64,000 nucleotides of DNA from the NCBI GenBank assembly GCA_012959525.1, contig DUDB01000047.1, positions 198,779 through 262,778 of the forward strand, in the 5' to 3' direction. The stretch is from Planctomycetota bacterium (GTDB taxonomy: Bacteria; Planctomycetota; UBA1135; GCA-002686595). The position numbers and the translations under genes are program-made. The notes beneath the pieces are model-generated. The model was not told where the DNA came from, made no database searches, and saw only the letters and a program-made list of their open reading frames with translations. Positions 8,601 to 16,012 of the stretch are shown piece after piece. How positions within the stretch are numbered: position 1 is the stretch's first letter; the number at the start of each line of letters is the position of its first letter.

Positions 8601-9227
8601 GCTGACGCTCAGCCAGAAGTTCGCGTGCAGGTTCGCATTCGCTCCTAGGTCAAACGTCGCTACTCCGCTGACTGCGTCGTAGGTCATGTTGGTCCCCGTC
8701 ATGTCCACGGCCAGACCGGCCACCATGAGCTGCCAGTTGGAGGGGTCGTCAACTCCGGCGTTCACCAGGCGGGCGCCGCTGAAGGTCACTTCCAGGTAGT
8801 CGCCTCCCAGAGCCGCGTCGGATGTGTCCTGCGTGGCGGTGGTAATGGTGAAGGTGGGTGCAGCGCCGTCGGTTGTGGTGACGGTGTGCCAGTCGGAGCT
8901 CGTGAAGTTGCTCAGCACACGCACACGGTGGCTAGGTGTCACGCGGGCGTCCCATGTCACGATGAGATCGCTTCCGCTGGGGGCCATGGCAATGGCCGAC
9001 TGGCCCCCATCGCACTCCACCTGGGACATGTCAAACACACCGTGCGAGCCGCTGAAGGAAAGCAGGGTGGTCAGGCCGGTAGGGTCCAACCCGAGATCCT
9101 GTAGAGCGCTCTCCATGGAAGAGCCGCCCGCGGGATCGCCCGAGGTGGTCACGTGGCTGGAGCAGGCAGCGCCCAGGAAGGCAAGACCGGTGAGAATCCA
9201 AGTGCGGGTAGAGGTGCCAGTCTTCAT
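5640..9227 (-). CDS. giant exported Ig-like repeat protein, probable lipoprotein
   Basis: About 1195 residues from the ATG at 9227 (an ATG at 9245 would add six). The N-terminus has a signal peptide ending FLGAAC-SS, an approximate lipobox, so surface lipid anchoring is likely but not certain. The body is around ten beta-rich repeats of 90-120 residues. Each has a strand like VLVVLDQAIDPD or VVFNEPLDITM, a turn with DPxxY/W, and an end of the type DLAGN; this matches the bacterial Ig-like SbsA/SwmB class of domains. No catalytic motif is seen. A structural or adhesive surface role is inferred. It has no close operon partner: 98-128 bp separate it from the TPR gene downstream. Confidence 0.85.
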   Translation of the reverse strand: MKTGTSTRTWILTGLAFLGAACSSHVTTSGDPAGGSSMESALQDLGLDPTGLTTLLSFSGSHGVFDMSQVECDGGQSAIAMAPSGSDLIVTWDARVTPSHRVRVLSNFTSSDWHTVTTTDGAAPTFTITTATQDTSDAALGGDYLEVTFSGARLVNAGVDDPSNWQLMVAGLAVDMTGTNMTYDAVSGVATFDLGANANLHANFWLSVSGVKSVSDVVADSSPVIGNATGDTQVPTVDSVVQRLDVDEFGRVLEFSFSKPMNPYISISSGSFAVVDHPAAEGYTFVTGVEQQLDPSVLHVTFSRPVAPDFDLIAHSRLTGYHGNPLGANQESFTSTYAPNGFTSVTALTAENAGGDQVLVVLDQAIDPDFASDPARWAMTVDGISVDMASQVYTYDLSAKTLTVGLNFDMRNNDAVVVDAVSQVDVDGQDFTVQASPVNATGDASAPSVLGLVQNRTVDPSGYTVDVSFSEDVHALQGQDPTNYMFSPAASLTSATILADGSTVRVVSSDRIMTPGDVTLSVDADVDDLAGNAMGSISGPHFPSSTDQTAPAGLNFFANALEGADNDTLDVVFNDDMVVSEVMNLSNWSFESPVGTPLDVSACSVTYDAVARRALVTLDSASLFLKQGDSVQVAFVRMRDIGGNVVDGASLAGTLTSEFNLPGMGTAWRSDAPNDNVVTVRFTEACDQLEDLYDAFSNPYGIRYALRASGVLRGYPTSATSFDGGLGAQLTYAFPVNLTDTLDVIGATDLTGNLMFPCMGTPISMADASGPGLGAAPVATAVSGENNDTIVVNFSAPMAPWGVTDPSQYTIKTNPGGVEIDLSSAEFAWDGASILTITLTQALGQELRAAQFYDVTMNLLGDPLRSAQGIALSAPDTQMVSVGGDVTNGPSQAASSARLNKLDPSSLMVTFDEAVYSSAVELAASYDLGPGLLADSVTLVSPSVARVSFSTPVTAGMSLVISQASAEDLAGNTAVGDMTLLVLDDSTAPTLVSVAGVSVEGLGGDEVHVVFNEPLDITMAIDPLRYAISNGSFTVNMSAVTARWNSLNHTIALVLPEGMELDPASALSVTVGNVADCAGNLPGAPLTAGGSVTGDVTAPDMDVAWTHYALDNAGTTVEVLFNEDVDSLFCGDETNWSTTGAASVSSVTVLSADHVRLSLSQALQVGDSLVLAAGQQDVARNQAGTLQAQPIDPQD

Positions 9228-9453
9228 GGGGAGAACTCGATACATTCGGGGTTCGATTGCGGCTCGTGGAACAGGGGTAGGTCCACGGAGAGGGTGGGGA
9301 ACAGGGGGCTACTGCCGCAGGAGCAATCGCCCGTCTTTACGCGGTATCGGCGAGTGGCCGCACCGGCTTGAGCCCGTTCGCGAAACCTGCGCACAACCCT
9401 GCCCCCCACGCAGCCGGTCCGCCGTCCCACGATGCCCCCCATTCTGGGGCCGC

Positions 9454-9471
9454 CCAGGGGGGCAGCGCCCC
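9454..9471 (-). terminator. GC hairpin just after the beta-propeller gene
   Basis: On the minus strand, AGGGGC lies just past the stop codon and can pair with the CCCCT run 6 nt later. There is no U-tract, so terminator function is uncertain. Confidence 0.3.
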
Positions 9472-11046
9472 TCAGGGGAGGATCAGGGGCTCCACCACGT
9501 GGGGCGAGAGCACCGTTCCCGTGGGCGTACGAAAGGCCGCCTGCAGAGCAATGTGTGTCCCAATCAAAGACGCATCATTGGGGATGGTAAGGACAAACTG
9601 GGAGCGGCCCGCTTGGGGCACCTGCCAGAGATAGCTGAGGGTCTTGCGGTCGATGTGCAACAGACCCTGGACGCCGGGGAACTGGACTGGTGTCGACCGC
9701 TGTCCGTATAGCAGGAAGGCGAAGGAGGCCGAACTCAGGCGCGTGTCGACGGCAAGGCCCGCTCCAAGCTCGGCAGGCCCGAGTTGAACCAGTTCCCGGT
9801 CAGCGCTCTGGTAGAGGGCTACCCCGCCCGTGTTGGAGAACTGGCTGCGGTGGCTGTCCTGGTAGGCAATGACGACCTGGGTGCCACTGTCGTCGAGCTC
9901 AAGATCGCGCACGCTCCCGGGCAGTGTCGCTTCCAGCACGGCCTGGTCCACGCCCCTGTCGAACACGAACACCTCCGCATCTCGGCCGTTGCCCCAGGTT
10001 CCGAATGCCACGCGTGACCCATCGGGGCTCACGTCCACGACCTCAACCCGGTTCTGGACGCCACCTGCCACGCCAGGCAGGTCCAGGGAGTTCAGAGGCC
10101 GCCCGGTCCGGGTATCCCAGACCTCAAGCTCCACGTCCCGCCCCGCACTCGATTCCCACCATCCGACGCCCAGGACGTCTCCTGCATGATCCAGGTCCAG
10201 GGCGGTGGCAATCTGGACAGGGCTGCGGGTGACATTGAGACGGTTCACCCAGCCCCCCGCTTGATCATCCAGGAGGGCTACCTGGCCCGCGCCTCCCACG
10301 GCCACGGTGCTGCCACTCTCGTTCAAGGCCAGGCAGCGCACCGCCGAGTTGAGGGGCTCCGCATGCAGCACACCGCCCGCGGAATCCAGGACCAGGAGGG
10401 TCAGGCCCGTGGAGACCGCTGCCCGGGTGCCATCGGCAGAGGTGGCCAGGGCCTCCAGGTTCAGTGCTGAGAACGTGCGGCGCACCAGAAGTGCGCCGTT
10501 CGTGCCATCCAACCAGTCCATTTGAATCCGACCTGTGGCGTTGTTCCAGACCGCGACAAGAATCCGCTCTCCTTCCCTGTCCACCACCATCCGCGCCGGG
10601 CCGTTGGTATCGAAGCCCACGTCGTGGGTCCATAGGGGGGTCATGATGCCCGCGCTGGGCACGCTGCCGCCGTCGAATCCGTGCACCAGGGTCTGGCGCT
10701 GATAGGGACCGGGGTTGGGACGCTGAACGATGCTGAAGAGGGCATCGGCCCGGCGACCGGCCGCGCCGTGCAGGTAACTCGCGCCGAGCTGAGAGATGGG
10801 GTCGCTAGCTCTGGGAGCCTGAAGCCCACTGGAGGCGCTGTGGAACAGCATCATGCCCCCCGATGGCCCCTTGCTGCCTGCCCAGACGAGGTCCTCGCGG
10901 GCGGCGAAGGCAACCGCGTCGGGCACCCAGGGGGCCCGGGTGGTTGCGTCGTGGTGCCAGCGCTCCCCCCCGGCAAAGGGGTCCTGCGCCAAGGCCTGAG
11001 AAGAGAGGCAGGTGAGAAGGAGGGCGAGCGATGCGGAGCGGATCAT
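9472..11046 (-). CDS. exported beta-propeller (WD40/YVTN-like) protein
   Basis: 524 residues from the ATG at 11046, which gives a clean signal peptide (MIRSASLALLLTCLSSQALA, cleavage before QDPF). The mature part is a series of blade-like repeats: SADGTRAAVST, LNESGSTVAVGG, DHAGDVLGVGWW, SPDGSRVAFGTWGNG and DLELDDSGTQVVIAY. This is the pattern of seven-bladed propellers used as binding scaffolds or quinoprotein-like sensors. No catalytic residues are evident. It is convergent with nothing and divergent from the glycine riboswitch unit, with about 180 bp between its start and the gcvT promoter. The ligand is unknown. Confidence 0.8.
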   Translation of the reverse strand: MIRSASLALLLTCLSSQALAQDPFAGGERWHHDATTRAPWVPDAVAFAAREDLVWAGSKGPSGGMMLFHSASSGLQAPRASDPISQLGASYLHGAAGRRADALFSIVQRPNPGPYQRQTLVHGFDGGSVPSAGIMTPLWTHDVGFDTNGPARMVVDREGERILVAVWNNATGRIQMDWLDGTNGALLVRRTFSALNLEALATSADGTRAAVSTGLTLLVLDSAGGVLHAEPLNSAVRCLALNESGSTVAVGGAGQVALLDDQAGGWVNRLNVTRSPVQIATALDLDHAGDVLGVGWWESSAGRDVELEVWDTRTGRPLNSLDLPGVAGGVQNRVEVVDVSPDGSRVAFGTWGNGRDAEVFVFDRGVDQAVLEATLPGSVRDLELDDSGTQVVIAYQDSHRSQFSNTGGVALYQSADRELVQLGPAELGAGLAVDTRLSSASFAFLLYGQRSTPVQFPGVQGLLHIDRKTLSYLWQVPQAGRSQFVLTIPNDASLIGTHIALQAAFRTPTGTVLSPHVVEPLILP

Positions 11047-11224
11047 GTTCGATGGACGGGACCAAGTCAGAATGGCCCCCACAAACCGTACCCCGCAGGC
11101 CTGCCGGGGCCCCATCCCACAGGCCAGCGGCCGTAGAGGGGGCCAAGGCCCTGGCCAGGAGGGAAAGGGTTTCCACTTCGGGTAAGGCCAGCCTACCCCT
11201 CTGGGATCTGGAGCCCCGAAGCAC

Positions 11225-11230
11225 TAGAAT
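11225..11230 (+). promoter_or_regulatory. -10 element of the gcvT riboswitch transcript
   Basis: TAGAAT, followed by C, lies 30 nt before the riboswitch P1 stem. That places the RNA start at about 11237. The same TAGAATC string precedes the genes at 44364 and 55900. No good -35 hexamer is visible 17 nt upstream. Confidence 0.6.
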
Positions 11231-11260
11231 CCGCCCCCGCCGAACAAAACGGCGAACGGA

Positions 11261-11354
11261 CTCCAGGGAGAGATCTGCGGCACGACTCGCGCAGACGCCG
11301 AAGGGGCAAGCCGGGGACACCCGCGCGAAACTCTCAGGCACCAGGGACCTGGAG
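11261..11354 (+). promoter_or_regulatory. glycine riboswitch aptamer upstream of gcvT
   Basis: A single glycine aptamer. P1 is a perfect 7-bp stem, CTCCAGG (11261-11267) with CCTGGAG (11348-11354). The conserved core strings are present: GGGAGAG at the start, GACGCCGAAGGGGCAAG near 11294-11310, and CTCTCAGGCACCAGGGAC at the end. Glycine binding to this class normally turns on the glycine cleavage system, which fits gcvT-gcvH-lipM downstream. I see no clear second aptamer, so it is a singlet type. Confidence 0.95.
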
Positions 11355-11395
11355 CCCGTCAAACCCTCTGAACACTCCGGTCCCTTCAAGGGACC
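11344..11395 (+). promoter_or_regulatory. mutually exclusive pairings downstream of the aptamer
   Basis: GGTCCC at 11379-11384 is complementary to two copies of GGGACC, at 11344-11349 and at 11390-11395. Pairing with the first copy disrupts P1 of the aptamer; pairing with the second makes a 6-bp hairpin. This is the layout expected of a riboswitch expression platform. Confidence 0.55.
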
Positions 11396-11398
11396 CAT

Positions 11399-11442
11399 CG
11401 AACAGGGGCGCAACGATCCACCGACCGTTGCGCCCCTGTTCG
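11399..11442 (+). terminator. 17-bp perfect hairpin between the riboswitch and gcvT
   Basis: CGAACAGGGGCGCAACG (11399-11415) is exactly complementary to 11426-11442, with a 10-nt loop. It ends 16 nt before the gcvT ATG. No U-tract follows and there is no SD in the remaining 16 nt, so it may be a Rho-independent-like stop without a U-tract, or a structure governing translation. Confidence 0.6.
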
Positions 11443-11458
11443 TGCGCTACCCCTTCCC

Positions 11459-12556
11459 ATGCGACACACCCCACTACACAACGAGCACCAACCCCTCGGT
11501 GGGAAGATGGTCGAGTTTGGCGGATGGCGTATGCCGGTCCAGTACGGGCCGATACTCGAAGAGGTGCGCTGTGTGCGGAAGCGAGTGGGCCTGTTCGACC
11601 TCTCCCACATGGGACGCTTCAACCTCACGGGCCCCGATGCAGTGGCATTTGTGGATCGCGTGGCCAGTTGCTACTGCGCACGCATTCCCATCGGCTCCAT
11701 ACGCTATGGCTTGCTGTGTCGCCCAACCGGCAACCCCATCGATGACATCCTGGTGTACAGGAGTGAGGACGAGGTCTTCCTGGTCGTCAATGCGGGTAAC
11801 GCCGACGCGGACCGCGAGTGGCTTCTCGCCCACGCTGATGGGTTTGAGGTCACCCTCGAAGACCAGACGGATGATCTGGCCATGATCGCCCTGCAAGGGC
11901 CCCTCTCGGAAGAGAGCCTAGCGCGCGTGACCGAGGACTTGGACCTCTCCCAACTGGGCTACTACAAGTTCGCCCGCGGCACGGTTTGCGGCTGCCCGAA
12001 CGTGCGCGTCAGCCGCACCGGATACACGGGGGAGGATGGCTTCGAGATCTACCTACCCACCGACCAGGCCATCGGCGCCTGGCGAAGCCTCCTCGAAGCG
12101 GGTCAGGCCAGCGGCATGGCACCCATCGGCCTGGGCGCCCGTGACACCCTGCGCCTCGAGGCGGGGATGCCCCTCTACGGCCACGAGATTGACGCCGAGC
12201 ACAACCCCATCGAGGCCGGCTTGAAGTTCGGCGTGTCCTTCCACGAGGAGAAAGGCGACTGGATCGGTCGCGCGCCCCTGGAGGCGCTGCACGCCGCCCC
12301 CTCCCGCGCCCTGGTCGGCCTCGTCACCGACGGCAAGCGCGTCCCCCGCCAGGGCTACGCGCTCTTCGACGGGGAGGGAAGCGTGGGCACGATCTGCTCG
12401 GGCGCCGTCTCCCCCACCGTGGGCAAGAACATCGCCACGGCCTACCTACCACTGCACCTGGCCCAGACCGGTCAGGTGGTTGACATGGATCTTCGCGGCA
12501 AGCGACAAGCCTGCACCGTGGTAGATCTTCCTTTCTATTCGCGCAAGCGATCCTGA
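11459..12556 (+). CDS. gcvT: glycine cleavage system T protein (aminomethyltransferase)
   Basis: Transfers the methylene group from aminomethyl-lipoyl GcvH to tetrahydrofolate and releases ammonia. The 365-residue length is normal. Conserved features: FGGWRMPVQY near residue 20, the folate-site acidic pair in NPIDDILVY (D95/D96), RTGYTGEDGFEIY, and GLGARDTLRLEAGMPLYGHE. The C-terminal beta-barrel ends with the usual GxVTSG-like segment, here GTICSGAVSPTVGKNIA. The ATG at 11459 lacks an SD; the leader is the glycine riboswitch. It begins the operon gcvT-gcvH-lipM, with 36 bp to gcvH. Confidence 0.97.
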   Translation: MRHTPLHNEHQPLGGKMVEFGGWRMPVQYGPILEEVRCVRKRVGLFDLSHMGRFNLTGPDAVAFVDRVASCYCARIPIGSIRYGLLCRPTGNPIDDILVYRSEDEVFLVVNAGNADADREWLLAHADGFEVTLEDQTDDLAMIALQGPLSEESLARVTEDLDLSQLGYYKFARGTVCGCPNVRVSRTGYTGEDGFEIYLPTDQAIGAWRSLLEAGQASGMAPIGLGARDTLRLEAGMPLYGHEIDAEHNPIEAGLKFGVSFHEEKGDWIGRAPLEALHAAPSRALVGLVTDGKRVPRQGYALFDGEGSVGTICSGAVSPTVGKNIATAYLPLHLAQTGQVVDMDLRGKRQACTVVDLPFYSRKRS

Positions 12557-12592
12557 CCCTCACTCACCTCGACCCCCCACCCCCTAATTCCC

Positions 12593-12991
12593 ATGCGTCC
12601 TGACGACCGCCACTACCTTCCCTCCCACGAATGGGTCAAGACCGACGGTGACACCGTCGTGTTCGGCATCACCGATTTCGCCGTGGAGGAGCTCTCCCAC
12701 GGAAACGAAGATGACCTGGTCTATTGCGACCTGCCCGAGCCGGGCCGCAAGCTCACCCAAGGCGAGACCTTCGGCGAGATCGAATCGGTCAAAGCCGTCG
12801 CCGACCTGAACTCGCCCGTCGCAGGAGAGGTCGTGGAGATCAACAAGACCATCGAAGATCACCTTCAGGTCCTGGCAAAGGATCCCTGGGACAAGGGCTG
12901 GCTGATCCGCGTCAAGCCCGACAACACGAGCATGAGCCACCTGCTCGACGCTGAAGGCTATGAGGCCTCGGTGGGCGAAGCGGACGAGTAG
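12593..12991 (+). CDS. gcvH: glycine cleavage system H protein (lipoyl carrier)
   Basis: Carries the lipoyl arm that shuttles the aminomethyl group between GcvP and GcvT. It is 132 residues, the usual size. The lipoylation site is K67 in the canonical context GEIESVKAVADLNSP, and HEWV at residues 12-15 and GITDFA are also typical. It is second in the riboswitch-controlled operon and is followed 7 bp later by a lipoyl-attachment enzyme gene, so the substrate and its modifier are coexpressed. Confidence 0.97.
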   Translation: MRPDDRHYLPSHEWVKTDGDTVVFGITDFAVEELSHGNEDDLVYCDLPEPGRKLTQGETFGEIESVKAVADLNSPVAGEVVEINKTIEDHLQVLAKDPWDKGWLIRVKPDNTSMSHLLDAEGYEASVGEADE

Positions 12992-12998
12992 AGCGCTC

Positions 12999-13766
12999 AT
13001 GACGCGGCCCTCGGTGCGGTCCGACTCAGGAGCCGTCGAGACATGGCGCCTGATCGAATCCTGGGACGCCGCCCCGGAGTTCAACATGGGCCTGGACGAG
13101 GCCCTGCTGGATGATCCAGGGGCGCCGCCCACGCTCCGGCTATACACCTGGTCCCCCGACACCCTCAGCCTCGGCTACTTCCAGAAATGGGCCGACGTGC
13201 CGGGAACCGAGAACGCGGGCGCGGTGGTTCGGCGCATCACGGGAGGTGGAGCCATCCACCACACTCGGGAGTTGACCTTCTCCATCGTCCTGCCCCAAGA
13301 CCACCCCCTCTTCCGGGGCCCGATTCCGCTCTCCTACGGACGCATCCATGAGGCCCTGATCGCCGCCTTGTCCGGATTCGGGGTCGAGGCGAGCCTGGCG
13401 GGGCAGGCTAGCCTTCTCTCAGACCGCGAGAAGACGGGTATGTGCTTCCATGAATCGACCCCCTTGGACGTGGCCTGGGGCGAGCGCAAGGGAGTGGGGT
13501 CGGCTCAGCGCCGCCGCGGGGGCCGGGTTCTCCACCATGGCTCCATCAAGCTGGGGAGCACACCCCTGGAAGGAGACATTGCCACCCTTGAGGGCTACCT
13601 GCCCGGCGAGAACCCCATCGGAGCCTTCGCACCGGCCCTCTTACGAGAAATCGAGACGAACTTCGCCGTGCATCTTGAGAGGAGCGAACCCACCAACTCC
13701 GAACGGAGCGCGGCGCAACACCTCGGGGAGCGCTACGCGTCCCCATCGTTCTTGCGCCGGCGCTGA
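12999..13766 (+). CDS. LipM-type octanoyltransferase / lipoate-protein ligase family
   Basis: Attaches octanoyl or lipoyl groups to lipoyl domains. The start chosen is ATG 12999, 7 bp after gcvH; an upstream ATG at 12960 would overlap gcvH. The protein has the family signature RRITGGGAIHH and the segment GVGSAQRRRGGRVLHHGSI, which matches the LplA/LipM lysine-containing core. C149 in GMCFHESTPLD sits where LipM keeps its acyl-accepting cysteine, which favours octanoyltransferase over ATP-dependent ligase. It lies directly behind gcvH, so GcvH is the likely substrate. LplA-type ligase remains possible. Confidence 0.85.
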   Translation: MTRPSVRSDSGAVETWRLIESWDAAPEFNMGLDEALLDDPGAPPTLRLYTWSPDTLSLGYFQKWADVPGTENAGAVVRRITGGGAIHHTRELTFSIVLPQDHPLFRGPIPLSYGRIHEALIAALSGFGVEASLAGQASLLSDREKTGMCFHESTPLDVAWGERKGVGSAQRRRGGRVLHHGSIKLGSTPLEGDIATLEGYLPGENPIGAFAPALLREIETNFAVHLERSEPTNSERSAAQHLGERYASPSFLRRR

Positions 13767-13779
13767 CCTCAGACCCCGT

Positions 13780-14475
13780 CTACAGTCCGACGTCCAGCCA
13801 CCATGGATCGGCGCTGGTGATGCTCATGCTGCAGCCGACAACCTGCAGACCATCGCCGACGCGTAGTGGGCGCCATGAATTCAACTCGGGGCGATCGCTC
13901 AGCCAACCCAAAGCCCCCGCCTCCTTGTGCAGGCCGTTGGAAATGGATGGGGAGTTCGCCTTGGCACCCAACTCAAGGGTCAGCACACCCTTTCCGGTGC
14001 GGCCATCAACCGTTGAACGGCCGAGTGCGGTGATGCGCAGCGTCGAGGCACTCTCCAATTGGGTGGAGCGCTCCAAGCGAAGCCAGGCGGGAGGGCCTTC
14101 GCTGGTTGTGATGGTCAGCTCCAGACCATCCCCGACGCGTGCGCGCACTCGAGCGGCGTCCAGCACAAAGAGGCTGGCAAGGCGCTTGTCGGTCGTGGGA
14201 CGAACAGTGGTGACACCCGCGGCTTGAAGCCTGGCGTCGATCAAGGCAAGCACGTCGCTACTCGACGTACGCGCAGCGATGTACAAGCTCAAGTCCACCT
14301 GTACGAGTCGGGGCTCCATGGGTTGGGTGTCGAATGCAGTGACACTCAACTCCACCAGGGCCCCGTGCGGTCCAGCCGACCCATCGAGACCTAGCTGCAC
14401 GCCACCCTGGGCGAGACAAGGGGATGCCGTTAGGCCGAACAACACGCAGGCGAGCGAGAAAAGGGAGCGCAGCAT
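13780..14475 (-). CDS. exported protein of unknown function
   Basis: 231 residues beginning with a clear signal peptide (MLRSLFSLACVLFGLTASPCLA, cleavage before QGG). The mature part is beta-rich with alternating hydrophobics and includes the segments VELSVTAFDTQPMEPRLVQVDLSLYI and TVDGRTGKGVLTLELGA. No known family or catalytic motif was recognised. It is convergent with the gcvT-H-lipM operon (13 bp apart). It looks like a small periplasmic or surface beta-sandwich protein. Confidence 0.75.
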   Translation of the reverse strand: MLRSLFSLACVLFGLTASPCLAQGGVQLGLDGSAGPHGALVELSVTAFDTQPMEPRLVQVDLSLYIAARTSSSDVLALIDARLQAAGVTTVRPTTDKRLASLFVLDAARVRARVGDGLELTITTSEGPPAWLRLERSTQLESASTLRITALGRSTVDGRTGKGVLTLELGAKANSPSISNGLHKEAGALGWLSDRPELNSWRPLRVGDGLQVVGCSMSITSADPWWLDVGL

Positions 14476-14588
14476 GGGCAGGAATGAGGAAAGGGATCAG
14501 GGAGGCGCGGTCCGCTCAGGGACAGGTTTCACTGCTGGGATCTACTCGACGCGCGCACCGCGCGGTTATTCCCACGCCCCTCCGCAAA

Positions 14589-14663
14589 TGGTTACCCCGC
14601 CAGGACTTGAACCTGAAATGACTGGACCAAAACCAGTTGTGTTGCCAATTACACCACGGGGTA
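14589..14663 (-). tRNA. tRNA-Gln (anticodon UUG)
   Basis: A 75-nt cloverleaf including encoded CCA. Acceptor TACCCCG pairs with CGGGGTA and the discriminator is A. D-stem GTG/CAC, anticodon stem ACTGG/CCAGT with loop TTTTGGT (anticodon TTG), T-stem TCAGG/CCTGG with one U-G pair and loop TTCAAGT. The UUG anticodon reads CAA and, by wobble, CAG. Confidence 0.95.
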
Positions 14664-14743
14664 ACGCTGGTCCGGGCGACAAGATAGCAACGCACCCCGT
14701 GAGAGTGGATCCCCCCGGGCGGGTTTTTCGGAGCCCAGAGACG

Positions 14744-16012
14744 TCAATCCGGGAACTGGCCACGCACTGCCTGCAATCCGAGAACCATCGCCTGTGCCGT
14801 TGCCCAACGCCGGATTCGCTCCCGGCCCACGGGGGGCCAACGCCGCTCCAGGCTGGCGGTCTGCCCCTTGAAGTGCACCCCAAACCACACCAGACCCACG
14901 GGCTTGTCTTCGGTTCCGCCGCCGGGCCCAGCCACACCGCTGGTGGCCAAGGCCAGATCGGCTCCGGACCGCTCCGCCATCCCGCGAGCCATGGCCTCAG
15001 CCACAGGCCCCGAGACGGCTCCGTGGGCACGCAGCAGCTCCTCGTCCACCCCCAGGCGCTCGACCTTGGCCTGGTTGGCGTAGGTCACGACAGCTTCTCG
15101 AAACACGCCGCTGATTCCAGCCACTCCGGTCAGGGCCTGAGCCAGTGCCCCACCGGTGCAGGACTCTGCGGTGGTCACGGTCGTACCTGTTGAGAGCAGC
15201 TCCATGCCCAGGACCTGGGCCGGATCCGACTCGTCCTCGCTGAAGACATGGGCCCCCAGGCGCTCGGTGAACTCCGTAGCGCGCGCAGCCAGGAGGGCTT
15301 GAGCCTCGCGCTCACCTTCAGCTTCCGCCACCAAGCGCACGGAAAGCACACCGTCCTTGGCGGTCACACCCATGAGAGGATTGGCTCCGCGCTCCATCCA
15401 GTCCCCGACCTCATCCGCGAAGAGGCTCTCGGAGATTCCGAACAGATGAAACCGCTGGACCCGGCGCACACTCCCCTCAACATCCTGACTTGCAAGCCAA
15501 GGGTGGAGGTACGTCTCCAGCATGGGCCCGTACTCTCTTGGAGGGCCGGGCAGAGCGAACACGTCGGCAGAATCCATGCGCATGTGGATCCCGGGCGCTG
15601 TCCCCTGTGCGTTCTCCAGAGAACGCGCGCCCTCGGGCAGGAGCGCTTGGCGTTCGTTCGAGGGGGGTGGGGTTCGGTCGCTGCGCTGATACCAGGCCTC
15701 GACCTGAGCCCAGGCCTCAGGGCTTGGCTCGAGGTTCACGCCGGCGGCCCGGGCGAGACCGTGCCGGGTCAAGTCGTCGAGGGTCGGTCCCAGGCCTCCG
15801 CTCACAAGCACGAGGGCATGGTCACGGGCCAGCTCCATCAAGGCTGCCGCGATGACTTTCTCCTCATCGCCCACCACCTGAACTCGCTCCAGGCTCCAAC
15901 CGCGCTCCCCGAGAAAGCGGGCGAGGGCTGGGGAATTCAGGTCCACCTGGAAGCCATCCAACAGCTCATCGCCGACGGCCAGGGCCGCGGCCCTACGTCC
16001 GCGAACGGTCAT
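14744..16012 (-). CDS. cinA: CinA family protein (competence/damage-inducible, NMN amidase C-domain)
   Basis: 422 residues, the two-domain CinA form. The N-terminal MoaB/MogA-like domain includes VSGGLGPTLDDLTR (residues 70-83) and FALPGPPREYGPMLE. The C-terminal PncC nicotinamide-nucleotide amidase domain includes the TTAESCTGGALAQALT segment with its conserved Ser/Lys-type active-site region and LATSGVAGPGGGTEDKPVGLVW. It recycles NMN to NaMN in the pyridine cycle; an ADP-ribose pyrophosphatase role is known in some members. Its start overlaps the tatC stop by 4 nt (ATGA), so the two are translationally coupled. Confidence 0.93.
   Translation of the reverse strand: MTVRGRRAAALAVGDELLDGFQVDLNSPALARFLGERGWSLERVQVVGDEEKVIAAALMELARDHALVLVSGGLGPTLDDLTRHGLARAAGVNLEPSPEAWAQVEAWYQRSDRTPPPSNERQALLPEGARSLENAQGTAPGIHMRMDSADVFALPGPPREYGPMLETYLHPWLASQDVEGSVRRVQRFHLFGISESLFADEVGDWMERGANPLMGVTAKDGVLSVRLVAEAEGEREAQALLAARATEFTERLGAHVFSEDESDPAQVLGMELLSTGTTVTTAESCTGGALAQALTGVAGISGVFREAVVTYANQAKVERLGVDEELLRAHGAVSGPVAEAMARGMAERSGADLALATSGVAGPGGGTEDKPVGLVWFGVHFKGQTASLERRWPPVGRERIRRWATAQAMVLGLQAVRGQFPD

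Noticed and set aside
12960..12998. Upstream start of the lipM-like gene
   Set aside because: It would overlap the end of gcvH in another frame and add a basic, non-conserved stretch; ATG 12999 is 7 bp after the gcvH stop.
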